A DNA stretch of 64,000 nt from JBFWYO01 sp050186335. GTDB taxonomy: Bacteria; Pseudomonadota; Alphaproteobacteria; Bin65. The translations under genes were made by a program, and so were the position numbers. Where the stretch lies: assembly GCA_050186335.1 (NCBI GenBank), contig JBFWYO010000012.1, positions 1 through 64,000 on the forward strand. The letters run 5' to 3'. Numbering within the stretch: the stretch's first letter is position 1; every line of letters begins with the position of its first letter. Of the stretch, positions 52,963 to 60,950 are shown one piece after another. Under the pieces are notes generated by a model that saw nothing but the letters and a program-made list of their open reading frames with translations, searched no databases and was not told where the DNA came from.

Positions 52963-53928
52963 ATGGCCGGCGCCATCGACATCGTCGTCAATCTGTTCAC
53001 CGAGCAGGAAGTGCGTCTGGGCCAGACCGGCATCGACGAGCATTTCAAGGCACAGATCCGCATGGCACCCGACGCGCGCGGCGGCGTCTCGATGCCTGAC
53101 TACATCGCCAAGATGGATCGCGCCGGCATCGATTTCGGTTTGCTCGTCGCCGTGCGCGCGGGCGATCTGAACGTCAAAGGCTCGTGGGAAATCCCGTACT
53201 CGCGCGTGGCCGAAGTGGTCGCCGAATATCCGCATCGCTTTGCAGGCCTTGCCGGCGTCGATCCGTTCCGCGGGATGCAGGGGCTGCGCGATCTGGAGAT
53301 CGGCGTGAAGGAGCACGGCTTCGTCGGCGCGCATCTGTATCCGCACTGGTTCGGCCTGCCGCCGGATCACGCCAAGTATTACCCCTACTACGCCAAATGC
53401 TGCGAGCTCGACATCCCGATCATGATGCAGGTCGGGCATAACCTGATCTATTCGCGCGAGCGGCGCCTGCCGAGCGTCGGGCGGCCGATCTATCTCGATC
53501 AGGTCGCGATCGATTTCCCCGAGCTGAAACTGCTCGGCATCCACATCGGCATTCCTTGGACCGACGAGATGATCTCGATGGCGTGGAAGCACGAAAACGT
53601 CTTCATCGGCGTCGACGCCTACGCGCCGAAGCACTGGCCGGCGCCGCTGGTGCATTACCTGAACACCTACGGCAAACACAAAGTTCTCTTCGGCACCGAT
53701 TGGCCGGTCATCGACCCGGAGCGCGCGGTGGTCGAGATCGACGCGCTCAACCTGCGGCCGGACTCCAAGCGCATGCTGATGCGCGAGAACGCGCTGCGCG
53801 TGTTCAATCGACTCAAGCTGGGCGGCAACGTCACGCCGATCCGCAACCAGACGGCGCCCGCGGGCGCGACCAACCCGCGCGATCTGGTGGTCAAGTCTGA
53901 CGGCACCATCGGCGTGCGCCGCAAGTAG
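52963..53928 (+). CDS. Amidohydrolase-2 family protein, first gene of the catabolic operon
   Basis: A 321-residue TIM-barrel protein of the amidohydrolase_2/ACMSD group, whose members hydrolyse or decarboxylate small acids. Metal-ligand regions QVGHN (His159), GIHIGIPWTDE (His194) and FGTDWPV (Asp246) are in place. The front motif, normally D-x-H-x-H, reads IDIVVNLFT, so both histidines are replaced (Val8, Asn10). The metal site may be altered, so hydrolysis cannot be assumed. AGGGAGAG precedes the ATG. It is followed by the acyl-CoA synthetase gene 8 bases later. Confidence 0.88.
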   Translation: MAGAIDIVVNLFTEQEVRLGQTGIDEHFKAQIRMAPDARGGVSMPDYIAKMDRAGIDFGLLVAVRAGDLNVKGSWEIPYSRVAEVVAEYPHRFAGLAGVDPFRGMQGLRDLEIGVKEHGFVGAHLYPHWFGLPPDHAKYYPYYAKCCELDIPIMMQVGHNLIYSRERRLPSVGRPIYLDQVAIDFPELKLLGIHIGIPWTDEMISMAWKHENVFIGVDAYAPKHWPAPLVHYLNTYGKHKVLFGTDWPVIDPERAVVEIDALNLRPDSKRMLMRENALRVFNRLKLGGNVTPIRNQTAPAGATNPRDLVVKSDGTIGVRRK

Positions 53929-53936
53929 GGCCCTGG

Positions 53937-55478
53937 ATGACCGACGCCTTCGTTCCGCCGCCGCCAAGCTACAGCCCGATACTGGTCTCGACGGGGATTC
54001 GCACCTCGGCCGGACGCACGCCGGACAAGGTGGCGCTGACCTACGGCGACGCCAGGCTGACGTTCCGCCGGTTCGTCGATCGGATCGACCGCGTCTGCGG
54101 CATGACGAAGGATCTGTTCCGCCTGGAGCGCGGGCAGACCGCGGCGATCGTCGCGGCCAACTGCATCGAGTTCATGGAGATCATCTGCGGCCTCTCGGAC
54201 ATGGGCGTGCCGGTGGCGATGCTGAACCCCAAACAGACACCGGCCGAAATCGGCTTCATCCTGAACGATTGCGGCGCGCGCGTGGTGTTCGTGACGCCCG
54301 ATACCGAAGAATCCGTGCGCGCGGCCGATGCGCCGAGCGTCGAGCGCATCGTCGTGGTCGGCAAGGATTACGAAGGCCTGCTGTCGAATGCGCGTCCCGC
54401 GACGACGTTGCCCGCGATCCAGGAATGGGAACCGTTTTCGATTCCGTATACCTCGGGCACGACGGGCAAGCCGCGCGGCGTCACGCTGCCGCACCGGTCG
54501 CGCGTGATGAACTTCTTCGGCATGGCGGTCGAGTATGGCTGCTATTCGCCGGTGGACCATTATTTGGCGCACGCGCCGCTGTTCCACGGCGGCGGCTACG
54601 CGTTCGCCCACGCCGCGGTGTTCTTCGGCGGCAGCTGCGAGATTCTTTCCAGGTTCGACGCCGAGCTGGTATTGGCCAAGATGCACGAGACGCCGGTCAC
54701 CGGCACGTTCATGGTGCCGACGCATTTCCATGCCATGTTCGCGCTCGACAAGAAGATCCGCGATCGCAACCGCGGCTTCCCGCTCAAGACCATCATTTCG
54801 AACGCGGCGCCCCTGCCGCAGCGCACCAAGGAGCTAATCGTCGAATATTTCGGCGAGGGCATCCTGCACGAAACCTACGGCTCGACCGAAGCCGCCGTGG
54901 TCACCAACCTGCGGCCGGAGGACCAGCTGCGCAAGCAACAATGCGTCGGCAAGGCGTTCGTCTGCACGCACATCGAGCTGCGCGACGACGACGGGAAGCC
55001 GGTCAAGCAAGGCGATGTCGGCGAATTGTGGTCGACATCGCCGTATCTGTTCAACGGCTACTGGAAGAACCCGGAGGCCACCAAAGTTTCGCTGCGCGAC
55101 GGCTGGGTGTCGGCCGGCGACGTGGCGCGCATGGACGACGAAGGCTACATCTACATCGTCGACCGCAAGAAGGACATGTTCATATCCGGCGGCGTCAACG
55201 TCTACCCGCGCGAGATCGAGGAACAATTGTTCCGCATTCCCGGCGTGAAGGAAGCCGCCGTGGTCGGCATGCCCGACGATTATTGGGGCGAGACCGGCTG
55301 CGCGTTCGTGGTGACGCAACCCGGCGCCAAGGTTTCCGCCGACGATGTGCTGAACTACTGCCGCGACAAGCTGGCCGGCTACAAGGTACCCAAGGCCGTA
55401 TCGTTCATCGATGCGTTGCCGCGCAATGCGGCCGGCAAGGTTCTGAAAACCGATCTTCGCAAGCGGGGCACGGCATGA
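53937..55478 (+). CDS. Acyl-CoA synthetase (class I adenylate-forming enzyme)
   Basis: A 513-residue AMP-forming ligase. The A3 motif PYTSGTTGKPRGVTLPHRS, A5 YGSTEAAVV, A8 YIVDRKKDMFISGGVNVYPR and the A10 lysine in PRNAAGKVLKTDLRKR are all present, so it should be active. Such enzymes turn carboxylic acids into CoA thioesters for degradation. The chain length or aromatic preference is not clear from the sequence. Its TGA overlaps the start of the next gene by 4 bases. Confidence 0.93.
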   Translation: MTDAFVPPPPSYSPILVSTGIRTSAGRTPDKVALTYGDARLTFRRFVDRIDRVCGMTKDLFRLERGQTAAIVAANCIEFMEIICGLSDMGVPVAMLNPKQTPAEIGFILNDCGARVVFVTPDTEESVRAADAPSVERIVVVGKDYEGLLSNARPATTLPAIQEWEPFSIPYTSGTTGKPRGVTLPHRSRVMNFFGMAVEYGCYSPVDHYLAHAPLFHGGGYAFAHAAVFFGGSCEILSRFDAELVLAKMHETPVTGTFMVPTHFHAMFALDKKIRDRNRGFPLKTIISNAAPLPQRTKELIVEYFGEGILHETYGSTEAAVVTNLRPEDQLRKQQCVGKAFVCTHIELRDDDGKPVKQGDVGELWSTSPYLFNGYWKNPEATKVSLRDGWVSAGDVARMDDEGYIYIVDRKKDMFISGGVNVYPREIEEQLFRIPGVKEAAVVGMPDDYWGETGCAFVVTQPGAKVSADDVLNYCRDKLAGYKVPKAVSFIDALPRNAAGKVLKTDLRKRGTA

Positions 55479-57154
55479 GCGCGGCGGCGACCCAGCATAT
55501 CGTCGCGGTGGCCGGCGGACGCGAAGTGGCGTTCCGCCGCGTGGGCTCCGGCCCGCCGGTGGTCCTGCTGCACGCTTCGCCGCGATCGTCGATCGCTGTC
55601 ATGCCGCTCGCGCAGCATCTGGCGCAGAAATTCACCGTGTTCGCGTTCGACACGCCGGGCTTCGGACTGTCCGAGCCCTTGCCGTTCGCGCGTGCCGACG
55701 CCGACGTGTTCGCCAACGCGCTGCTCGAAGCGTTCGATGCCATCGGCCTGGGCCGCGTGCCGCTGTTCGGCTCGCACACCGGCGCGGTCATCGCCATGGA
55801 ATTCGCGCGCCGGTATCCGGCGCGCGTGGCGTGCCTTGCGTTCGACGGCTATCCGGTGTTCACGCCGCTCGAACAGGCCGAGGCGCTCGCCTCGTACCTG
55901 ATGCCGATCCGGCCCGACTGGGAGGGCACCTATCTCGCCTGGCTGTGGTCGCGCGTGCGCGATCAATTGGTGTTCTTCCCTTGGTACACGCGCGGCAGCG
56001 GCACGCGACTGCCGATCGACACGCAACCGCTCGCGTTCCACCAGGCCGTCCTGAACGATTTCCTGTCGGCCGGCGACCATTACCGTGTGGCCTACGCCGC
56101 CGCGTTCCGTTACGAGCCGATCGCGCCGATCGGCGAGGTCAAGGTGCCGGTCAGCTATATCACGCGCACGGACGACATGCTGTTCCCGCATCTCGACCGC
56201 ATGCCGCCGTTGACCGCCAAGGACGAGATCGTTCGCCTGACCGAAGACCGCGCCGTCTGGGCCGCCACGACGACCACGGCCATGTCGCGCGCGGCGGGCG
56301 ATGCGGCCGCCCCGTCCAGCGCCGGGTTCGACGACCCGGACATGAAGGATACGCGCATCGCGCGGCGGATCGTGCAGGTTCCGGGCGGGCAGGTCATGAT
56401 TCGAGTTGCCGGGACGCGCGGTGCGAAGCCGATTGTCCTGATTCACGGCACCCCGGCCGCTTCGCGCGGATTGGAACCGGTGATGCGGGCGCTCGCCGCC
56501 AAGCGGCGCGTGATCGCGCTCGATCTGCCCGGTCACGGCGGCTCGTCGCCTGCGGACGCGCAAACGACCGTCGAGGCCATGGCCGCGACGCTGATGACCG
56601 CGTTGACGTCCCTAAAGCTCGGCGGCGCCGATATCGTCGGCTTCGAAGGCGGTGCGGCCGTCGCGGCGGCGCTGGCCAGGCAACTGCCGAATGCCGGGCG
56701 GTGCATTGCCGTCGATCCGCTGCCGGAAAGCGATTCGGCGCGCAATGCCCTGCGCGCCCAGTTGGTCGACATTGCACCGGTCTGGGGCGGCGGCCATTTG
56801 CTGGCGGCGTGGCATCATCTGCGCGACGCGGAACTATGGAAACCCTGGTTCGACCGCCGCCTCGCCGCGGGCCGGCAGCTCGGCGCCGACCAGGACGTGG
56901 CGGCGCTCGATGCCGGCCTTGCCGAATGGATGCGCGGCGGGGAAAGCTACCTTCACGCCGCGCGCGCCATGCTAAGCGCATCGCCCGGCGCCGCGTTGCG
57001 CGGCACCAAGGCGATCGTCATCGGATTCGATTCGGATCCGGATCTCGCGGCCGCCCAGGCGACCGCGCAGGCCGCCAACGCGCGCTTCGTCGCAACATCG
57101 CGCCACGCCGAACACATCGCCGCCACGATTCTGCACGCGACGGAGGCTCCATGA
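55475..57154 (+). CDS. Tandem alpha/beta-hydrolase fusion with unusual nucleophile sites
   Basis: A 559-residue protein consisting of two complete alpha/beta-hydrolase folds. The first (1-270) has LLHASPRS and the elbow GSHTG at 99-103. The second (295-559) has LIHGTPAAS and the elbow GFEGG at 389-393. Where the nucleophile is expected, the first domain has His101 and the second Glu391; neither is the usual Ser, Cys or Asp. Other hydrolase features, including the late acid-His regions, are partly visible. This suggests non-hydrolytic use (a lyase or binding role) or a shifted active site. Overlaps on both sides are ATGA. Confidence 0.85.
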   Translation: MSAAATQHIVAVAGGREVAFRRVGSGPPVVLLHASPRSSIAVMPLAQHLAQKFTVFAFDTPGFGLSEPLPFARADADVFANALLEAFDAIGLGRVPLFGSHTGAVIAMEFARRYPARVACLAFDGYPVFTPLEQAEALASYLMPIRPDWEGTYLAWLWSRVRDQLVFFPWYTRGSGTRLPIDTQPLAFHQAVLNDFLSAGDHYRVAYAAAFRYEPIAPIGEVKVPVSYITRTDDMLFPHLDRMPPLTAKDEIVRLTEDRAVWAATTTTAMSRAAGDAAAPSSAGFDDPDMKDTRIARRIVQVPGGQVMIRVAGTRGAKPIVLIHGTPAASRGLEPVMRALAAKRRVIALDLPGHGGSSPADAQTTVEAMAATLMTALTSLKLGGADIVGFEGGAAVAAALARQLPNAGRCIAVDPLPESDSARNALRAQLVDIAPVWGGGHLLAAWHHLRDAELWKPWFDRRLAAGRQLGADQDVAALDAGLAEWMRGGESYLHAARAMLSASPGAALRGTKAIVIGFDSDPDLAAAQATAQAANARFVATSRHAEHIAATILHATEAP

Positions 57155-58671
57155 CCGATCTGCCGACTCCCGTTCCGACGATCTTTACCGCGCTGGTTGG
57201 CGCCGACCATGTGCTGACGTCGACGGTCGACCGGGTCTTCTATTCGCACGACATCATCTGGCCGTTCACGCGCTCGATCGCCGATGCGGTGGTGCGCCCC
57301 GGCACGGTCGACGAACTCGCCGCCGTCGTGCGCGCCGCGACATCGAACGGCATCGCGGTGTTTCCGCGCGGCGGCGGCTATACCTATACCGGCTGCTATT
57401 CGCCCGATCGCAACCGATCGATCGTGCTCGATCTGCAGCGCCTCGACCGTATCGTCGAGATCGACGCCATCAACGACAGCGTCACCGTCGAGGCCGGCGT
57501 CACCTGGGGCAAGCTGTTCGACGCATTGGACGCCAAGGGCCTACGCGTGCCGAGCTTCGGCCCGCTGTCCGGCTACGGCGCCACGGTCGGCGGCAGCGCC
57601 TCGACCGATGCGTCGTTCTTCGGCTCGGCGTCGTACGGCGCCATCGGCGATCATGTGCTCGACCTGGACGTGGTGGCGGCCGACGGTCGCATCGTCAAGT
57701 CCGCCGGCAACAAGCTGTTCGTCGGCGATTGCGGCGCGCTCGGCGTCAAGGCACGCGTGACGCTGCGCACCATCAAGCGCCCGGGTGCGACGGTGTTCGC
57801 CTCGTTCGCCTTCGCCGATGCGGCAGGCTGGGCCAACGGGCTGATCGCGCTGAAAGGGCTGCCCGGTCTCGGCGAAGCGTTCGGTTTCGATCCGGGCACG
57901 CATCGCAACCTGACCAAGACCGGGTTTTCGGTGCTGGAGAGCACGGCGATTGCCGGCGATCTGCTGCGCGCGCGCGGCAATTGGTTCGACAAGCTGAGCG
58001 GGCTAGTGCGCACCGCGCGCGCCGGCAAGGCGTTCATCGCCGATCTGCAATACTCGCTGCATCTTGCCATCGACGGCGCCGACGAAGCGGCGGCACAGGC
58101 GAGCCGCGACGAAGCCGGCCGGATCCTGGCCGGCCATGGCGGCGAACTGATCCCCGACGTGATCCCGCGCGTCACGCGCTCGCGCCCGTTCCGGCCGGTG
58201 AAGTCGTTCCTCGGTCCGGACGGCGAGAACTGGATGCCGGTCAATGCGATCCTGCCGCTGGCCAACGGCGCGGCCGCGGTTGCAGCCATCGAAACAATGG
58301 TCAAATCGCGCCGGGACGCGCTCGATCATTACGGCATCCGCACCACGATCCTGACGCTGCTGACCAAGGACAAGATGATCGTCGAGCCGCAGATTTTCTG
58401 GCCGGACCGGCTGAATACGTTCCACCGCCGCATGGGACTGCCCGATATGGTCGCGGCGCACGGCGAAGATCCCGAGAACCGTACCGCGCGCATGGCGGCG
58501 CACGCGCTGCGCGACGTGATGCGCGAGACGCTCGACCGGTTCGATGCCGCGCACTATCAGATCGGCCGCTACTACCAGCCCGAGCGCGAACCCAACCAGG
58601 CGGCACGCCGCGCGCTGAAGGCCGAGTTGGATCCGAAACGCCTGATCAATCCGGGGGTGCTCGGCCTATGA
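57151..58671 (+). CDS. FAD-linked oxidase (GlcD/VAO fold)
   Basis: A 506-residue flavoprotein. The N-terminal FAD-binding domain (about 40-215) shows IAVFPRGGGYTYTG, EAGVTWGKLFDALDAKGL and FGPLSGYGATVGGSAST, as in lactate/glycolate, 4-cresol or vanillyl-alcohol oxidases. The C-terminal domain ends ELDPKRLINPGVLGL, the family's typical end. It probably oxidises a hydroxy-acid or a phenolic side chain, electron acceptor unknown. It overlaps the tandem hydrolase gene and the following 29-codon frame. Confidence 0.92.
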   Translation: MTDLPTPVPTIFTALVGADHVLTSTVDRVFYSHDIIWPFTRSIADAVVRPGTVDELAAVVRAATSNGIAVFPRGGGYTYTGCYSPDRNRSIVLDLQRLDRIVEIDAINDSVTVEAGVTWGKLFDALDAKGLRVPSFGPLSGYGATVGGSASTDASFFGSASYGAIGDHVLDLDVVAADGRIVKSAGNKLFVGDCGALGVKARVTLRTIKRPGATVFASFAFADAAGWANGLIALKGLPGLGEAFGFDPGTHRNLTKTGFSVLESTAIAGDLLRARGNWFDKLSGLVRTARAGKAFIADLQYSLHLAIDGADEAAAQASRDEAGRILAGHGGELIPDVIPRVTRSRPFRPVKSFLGPDGENWMPVNAILPLANGAAAVAAIETMVKSRRDALDHYGIRTTILTLLTKDKMIVEPQIFWPDRLNTFHRRMGLPDMVAAHGEDPENRTARMAAHALRDVMRETLDRFDAAHYQIGRYYQPEREPNQAARRALKAELDPKRLINPGVLGL

Positions 58672-58757
58672 GCCAGTTCATCGAACACGCAGAACGGAGG
58701 CGCGGGGCCGCTGCACCCGTCGCCCGCAGCAAGGAGGAGGCCTCGCCATGCCCGTAA
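58668..58757 (+). CDS. Possible 29-residue coupling peptide before hyuA
   Basis: An ATG overlapping the FAD oxidase stop (ATGA) opens a 29-codon frame that ends just past the hyuA start. It contains the AAGGAGGAGG that would serve as the hyuA ribosome site. The product (MSQFIEHAERRRGAAAPVAR...) is charged with no motif. It may merely let ribosomes reach the hyuA start. Confidence 0.35.
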   Translation: MSQFIEHAERRRGAAAPVARSKEEASPCP

Positions 58758-60934
58758 ATCTCGACGACGTGGTGAAACAATATGAAACGCGATTGCGCGA
58801 ACTCGAAAAACGCCTGGCCGAAATGGAGGGTAAGCCCGTGACCGATATGCCTCAATCAAGTGCGTCCCGAAGCGCCGGCGGCGGCTACCGCCTCGGCGTC
58901 GACGTGGGCGGCACATTTACGGACCTGTTGCTGATCGAAGAAGCCACCGGCCGCACCTTCTCGGCCAAGGTGCCGTCCACGCCGAAAGATCCGTCCATCG
59001 GCGTGCTGAACGGCATTTCGAAGCTGTGCGAAACCAGCGGCATCTCCGCGCGTCAGATCACGCACGTGATGCATGGCACGACGGTCGCCACCAACACGGT
59101 TTTGACCTCGAGCGGCGCCAAGGTGGCGCTGGTCACCACCAAGGGCTACCGGCAGGTGCTGCAGATCGCGCGCTCGTTCGTACCGGGCGGCCTGGGCGGC
59201 TGGGTGATCTACAAGAAGCCGGATCCGCTGGCGCCGCTGGAGCTGACCATCGAAGCCGACGAGCGCATGACCGCGCAAGGCGACGTGGCTGAGAAGCTGG
59301 ACGAGGCGGATATCCGCAAACAGCTCGAAACGCTCAAGGGCCAGGGCGTCGAGGCGCTCACCGTGTCGCTGATCAATGCCTATGCCAACGGCGCCCATGA
59401 GCGCCGCGTGCGCGAGATCGCGGAACAAGTGCTGCCCGGCCTGCCGGTATCGATCTCCTCGGAGGTCATTCCCGAGATGTACGAATACGAGCGCACCGAA
59501 ACGACGGTCGTCAACTCGTACATCCGCCCGATCGTGCAGAAATACGTGACCAACCTGAAGCGCGAAGTCTCGGCCCAGTCGCCGACCGCCAAGCTGCACA
59601 TCCTGCGCTCGGACGGCGGCTTGTCGTCGGCCGAAGCGGCCGGCCATAGCCCGGTGAACCTGCTGCTGTCGGGTCCCGCCGGCGGCGTCACGGGCGCGCT
59701 GTGGACGGCGCGGCAATCCGGCTTCAAGAACCTGATCACCTTCGACATGGGCGGCACGTCGACCGACGTGGCGCTCATTCAAGAGGGCAAACCGCAACTC
59801 CGCCGCGAAACCCGCGTCGGCGACGTGACGGTGCGCGCCTCCTCGATCGACGTGCGCACGGTCGGCGCCGGCGGCGGCTCGATCGCCTACGTGCCGGACC
59901 TGACCAAGGCCTTGCGCGTGGGACCGATGTCGGCCGGGGCCGATCCGGGTCCGGCGGCCTACAACAAGGGCGGCGAGAAGCCGACCGTGACCGACGCCAA
60001 CGTGGCGCTCGGCTATCTGCCGTCCAGTTCGCGTCTCGGCGGCGACATGAGGATCGACAAGGCGTCGGCCGAGAAAGCCGTCAAGACCATCGCCGATTCG
60101 ATGGGCCTGTCGATGCTCACCGCGGCCGAAGGCATCGTCGACATCGTCAACGAGAACATGTTCGGTGCGCTGCGGCTGGTTTCGGTCGAACAAGGCTACG
60201 ATCCGCGCAACTTCGCGCTGGTCGCGTTCGGCGGCGCTGGCCCGTTGCATGCCAATGCGCTGGGCAAGCTGATGCAGTCCTGGCCGGTGATCATTCCGCC
60301 GGCCCCGGGCGTGCTCTGCGCGCACGGCGACGCCACCACGCGCATCCGCAACGAAGCGTCGCAAACCTTCATCCGCACGCTGGCGAACACCTCGGACAAG
60401 GAGGTCGGCGCCATCATCGACCGGTTGGCGGCGACCGCCGCAGGCGACCTGGACGCCGAAGGCATTCCGCGCGGCGAGCAGGAAACCGGGATCCAGATCG
60501 ACATCCGGTACCGGGGCCAGGGCATGCGCCTGACCCTCGACCTGACCGTCGACGAGTTCCGCCAGAGCGGCCTGAAGGCCATCGCCAAGCGCTTCGACGA
60601 CATGCACACGCAACTGTTCACCTTCGCGCTGGATGCGCCGCACGAACTGGTCAACATCCGCGCGGTCGTCCAGGGCAAGGAACCGGTCGCATTGTCCGAG
60701 CAGCTCGCGCAGGGCGGCAAGGACGCGTCGGCGGCCATCGTCGAGTCCACGCAGATCTACTATCAGGGCAAGATGCACACGGCGAAGATTTACGACCGCA
60801 CCAAGTTGAAGGCCGGCAACCGCATCGTCGGCCCGGCCATCGTGGCGCAGATGGATACGACCACGCTGATCCTGCCCGACCATGCCGGCGACGTCGACGC
60901 CGTCGGCACCATCCTCATTCGTCCGATCGCCTGA
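58748..60934 (+). CDS. hyuA: Hydantoinase/oxoprolinase family protein, subunit A
   Basis: A 728-residue ATP-dependent ASKHA-fold subunit. The phosphate motifs are RLGVDVGGTFTDLLLIEE (about 48-65) and ITFDMGGTSTDVALI. The usual segments HGTTVATNTVL, LSGPAGGV and VGAGGGSIAYVP are present. About 40 residues at the N-terminus are extra and form a short helix (LDDVVKQYETRLRELEKRLAE), unusual for the family. HyuA/HyuB pairs include 5-oxoprolinase, hydantoinase, acetone and acetophenone carboxylase, and the substrate here is open. It is followed by hyuB after 16 bases. Confidence 0.92.
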   Translation: MPVNLDDVVKQYETRLRELEKRLAEMEGKPVTDMPQSSASRSAGGGYRLGVDVGGTFTDLLLIEEATGRTFSAKVPSTPKDPSIGVLNGISKLCETSGISARQITHVMHGTTVATNTVLTSSGAKVALVTTKGYRQVLQIARSFVPGGLGGWVIYKKPDPLAPLELTIEADERMTAQGDVAEKLDEADIRKQLETLKGQGVEALTVSLINAYANGAHERRVREIAEQVLPGLPVSISSEVIPEMYEYERTETTVVNSYIRPIVQKYVTNLKREVSAQSPTAKLHILRSDGGLSSAEAAGHSPVNLLLSGPAGGVTGALWTARQSGFKNLITFDMGGTSTDVALIQEGKPQLRRETRVGDVTVRASSIDVRTVGAGGGSIAYVPDLTKALRVGPMSAGADPGPAAYNKGGEKPTVTDANVALGYLPSSSRLGGDMRIDKASAEKAVKTIADSMGLSMLTAAEGIVDIVNENMFGALRLVSVEQGYDPRNFALVAFGGAGPLHANALGKLMQSWPVIIPPAPGVLCAHGDATTRIRNEASQTFIRTLANTSDKEVGAIIDRLAATAAGDLDAEGIPRGEQETGIQIDIRYRGQGMRLTLDLTVDEFRQSGLKAIAKRFDDMHTQLFTFALDAPHELVNIRAVVQGKEPVALSEQLAQGGKDASAAIVESTQIYYQGKMHTAKIYDRTKLKAGNRIVGPAIVAQMDTTTLILPDHAGDVDAVGTILIRPIA

Positions 60935-60950
60935 TCCGGAGGACAAAACC

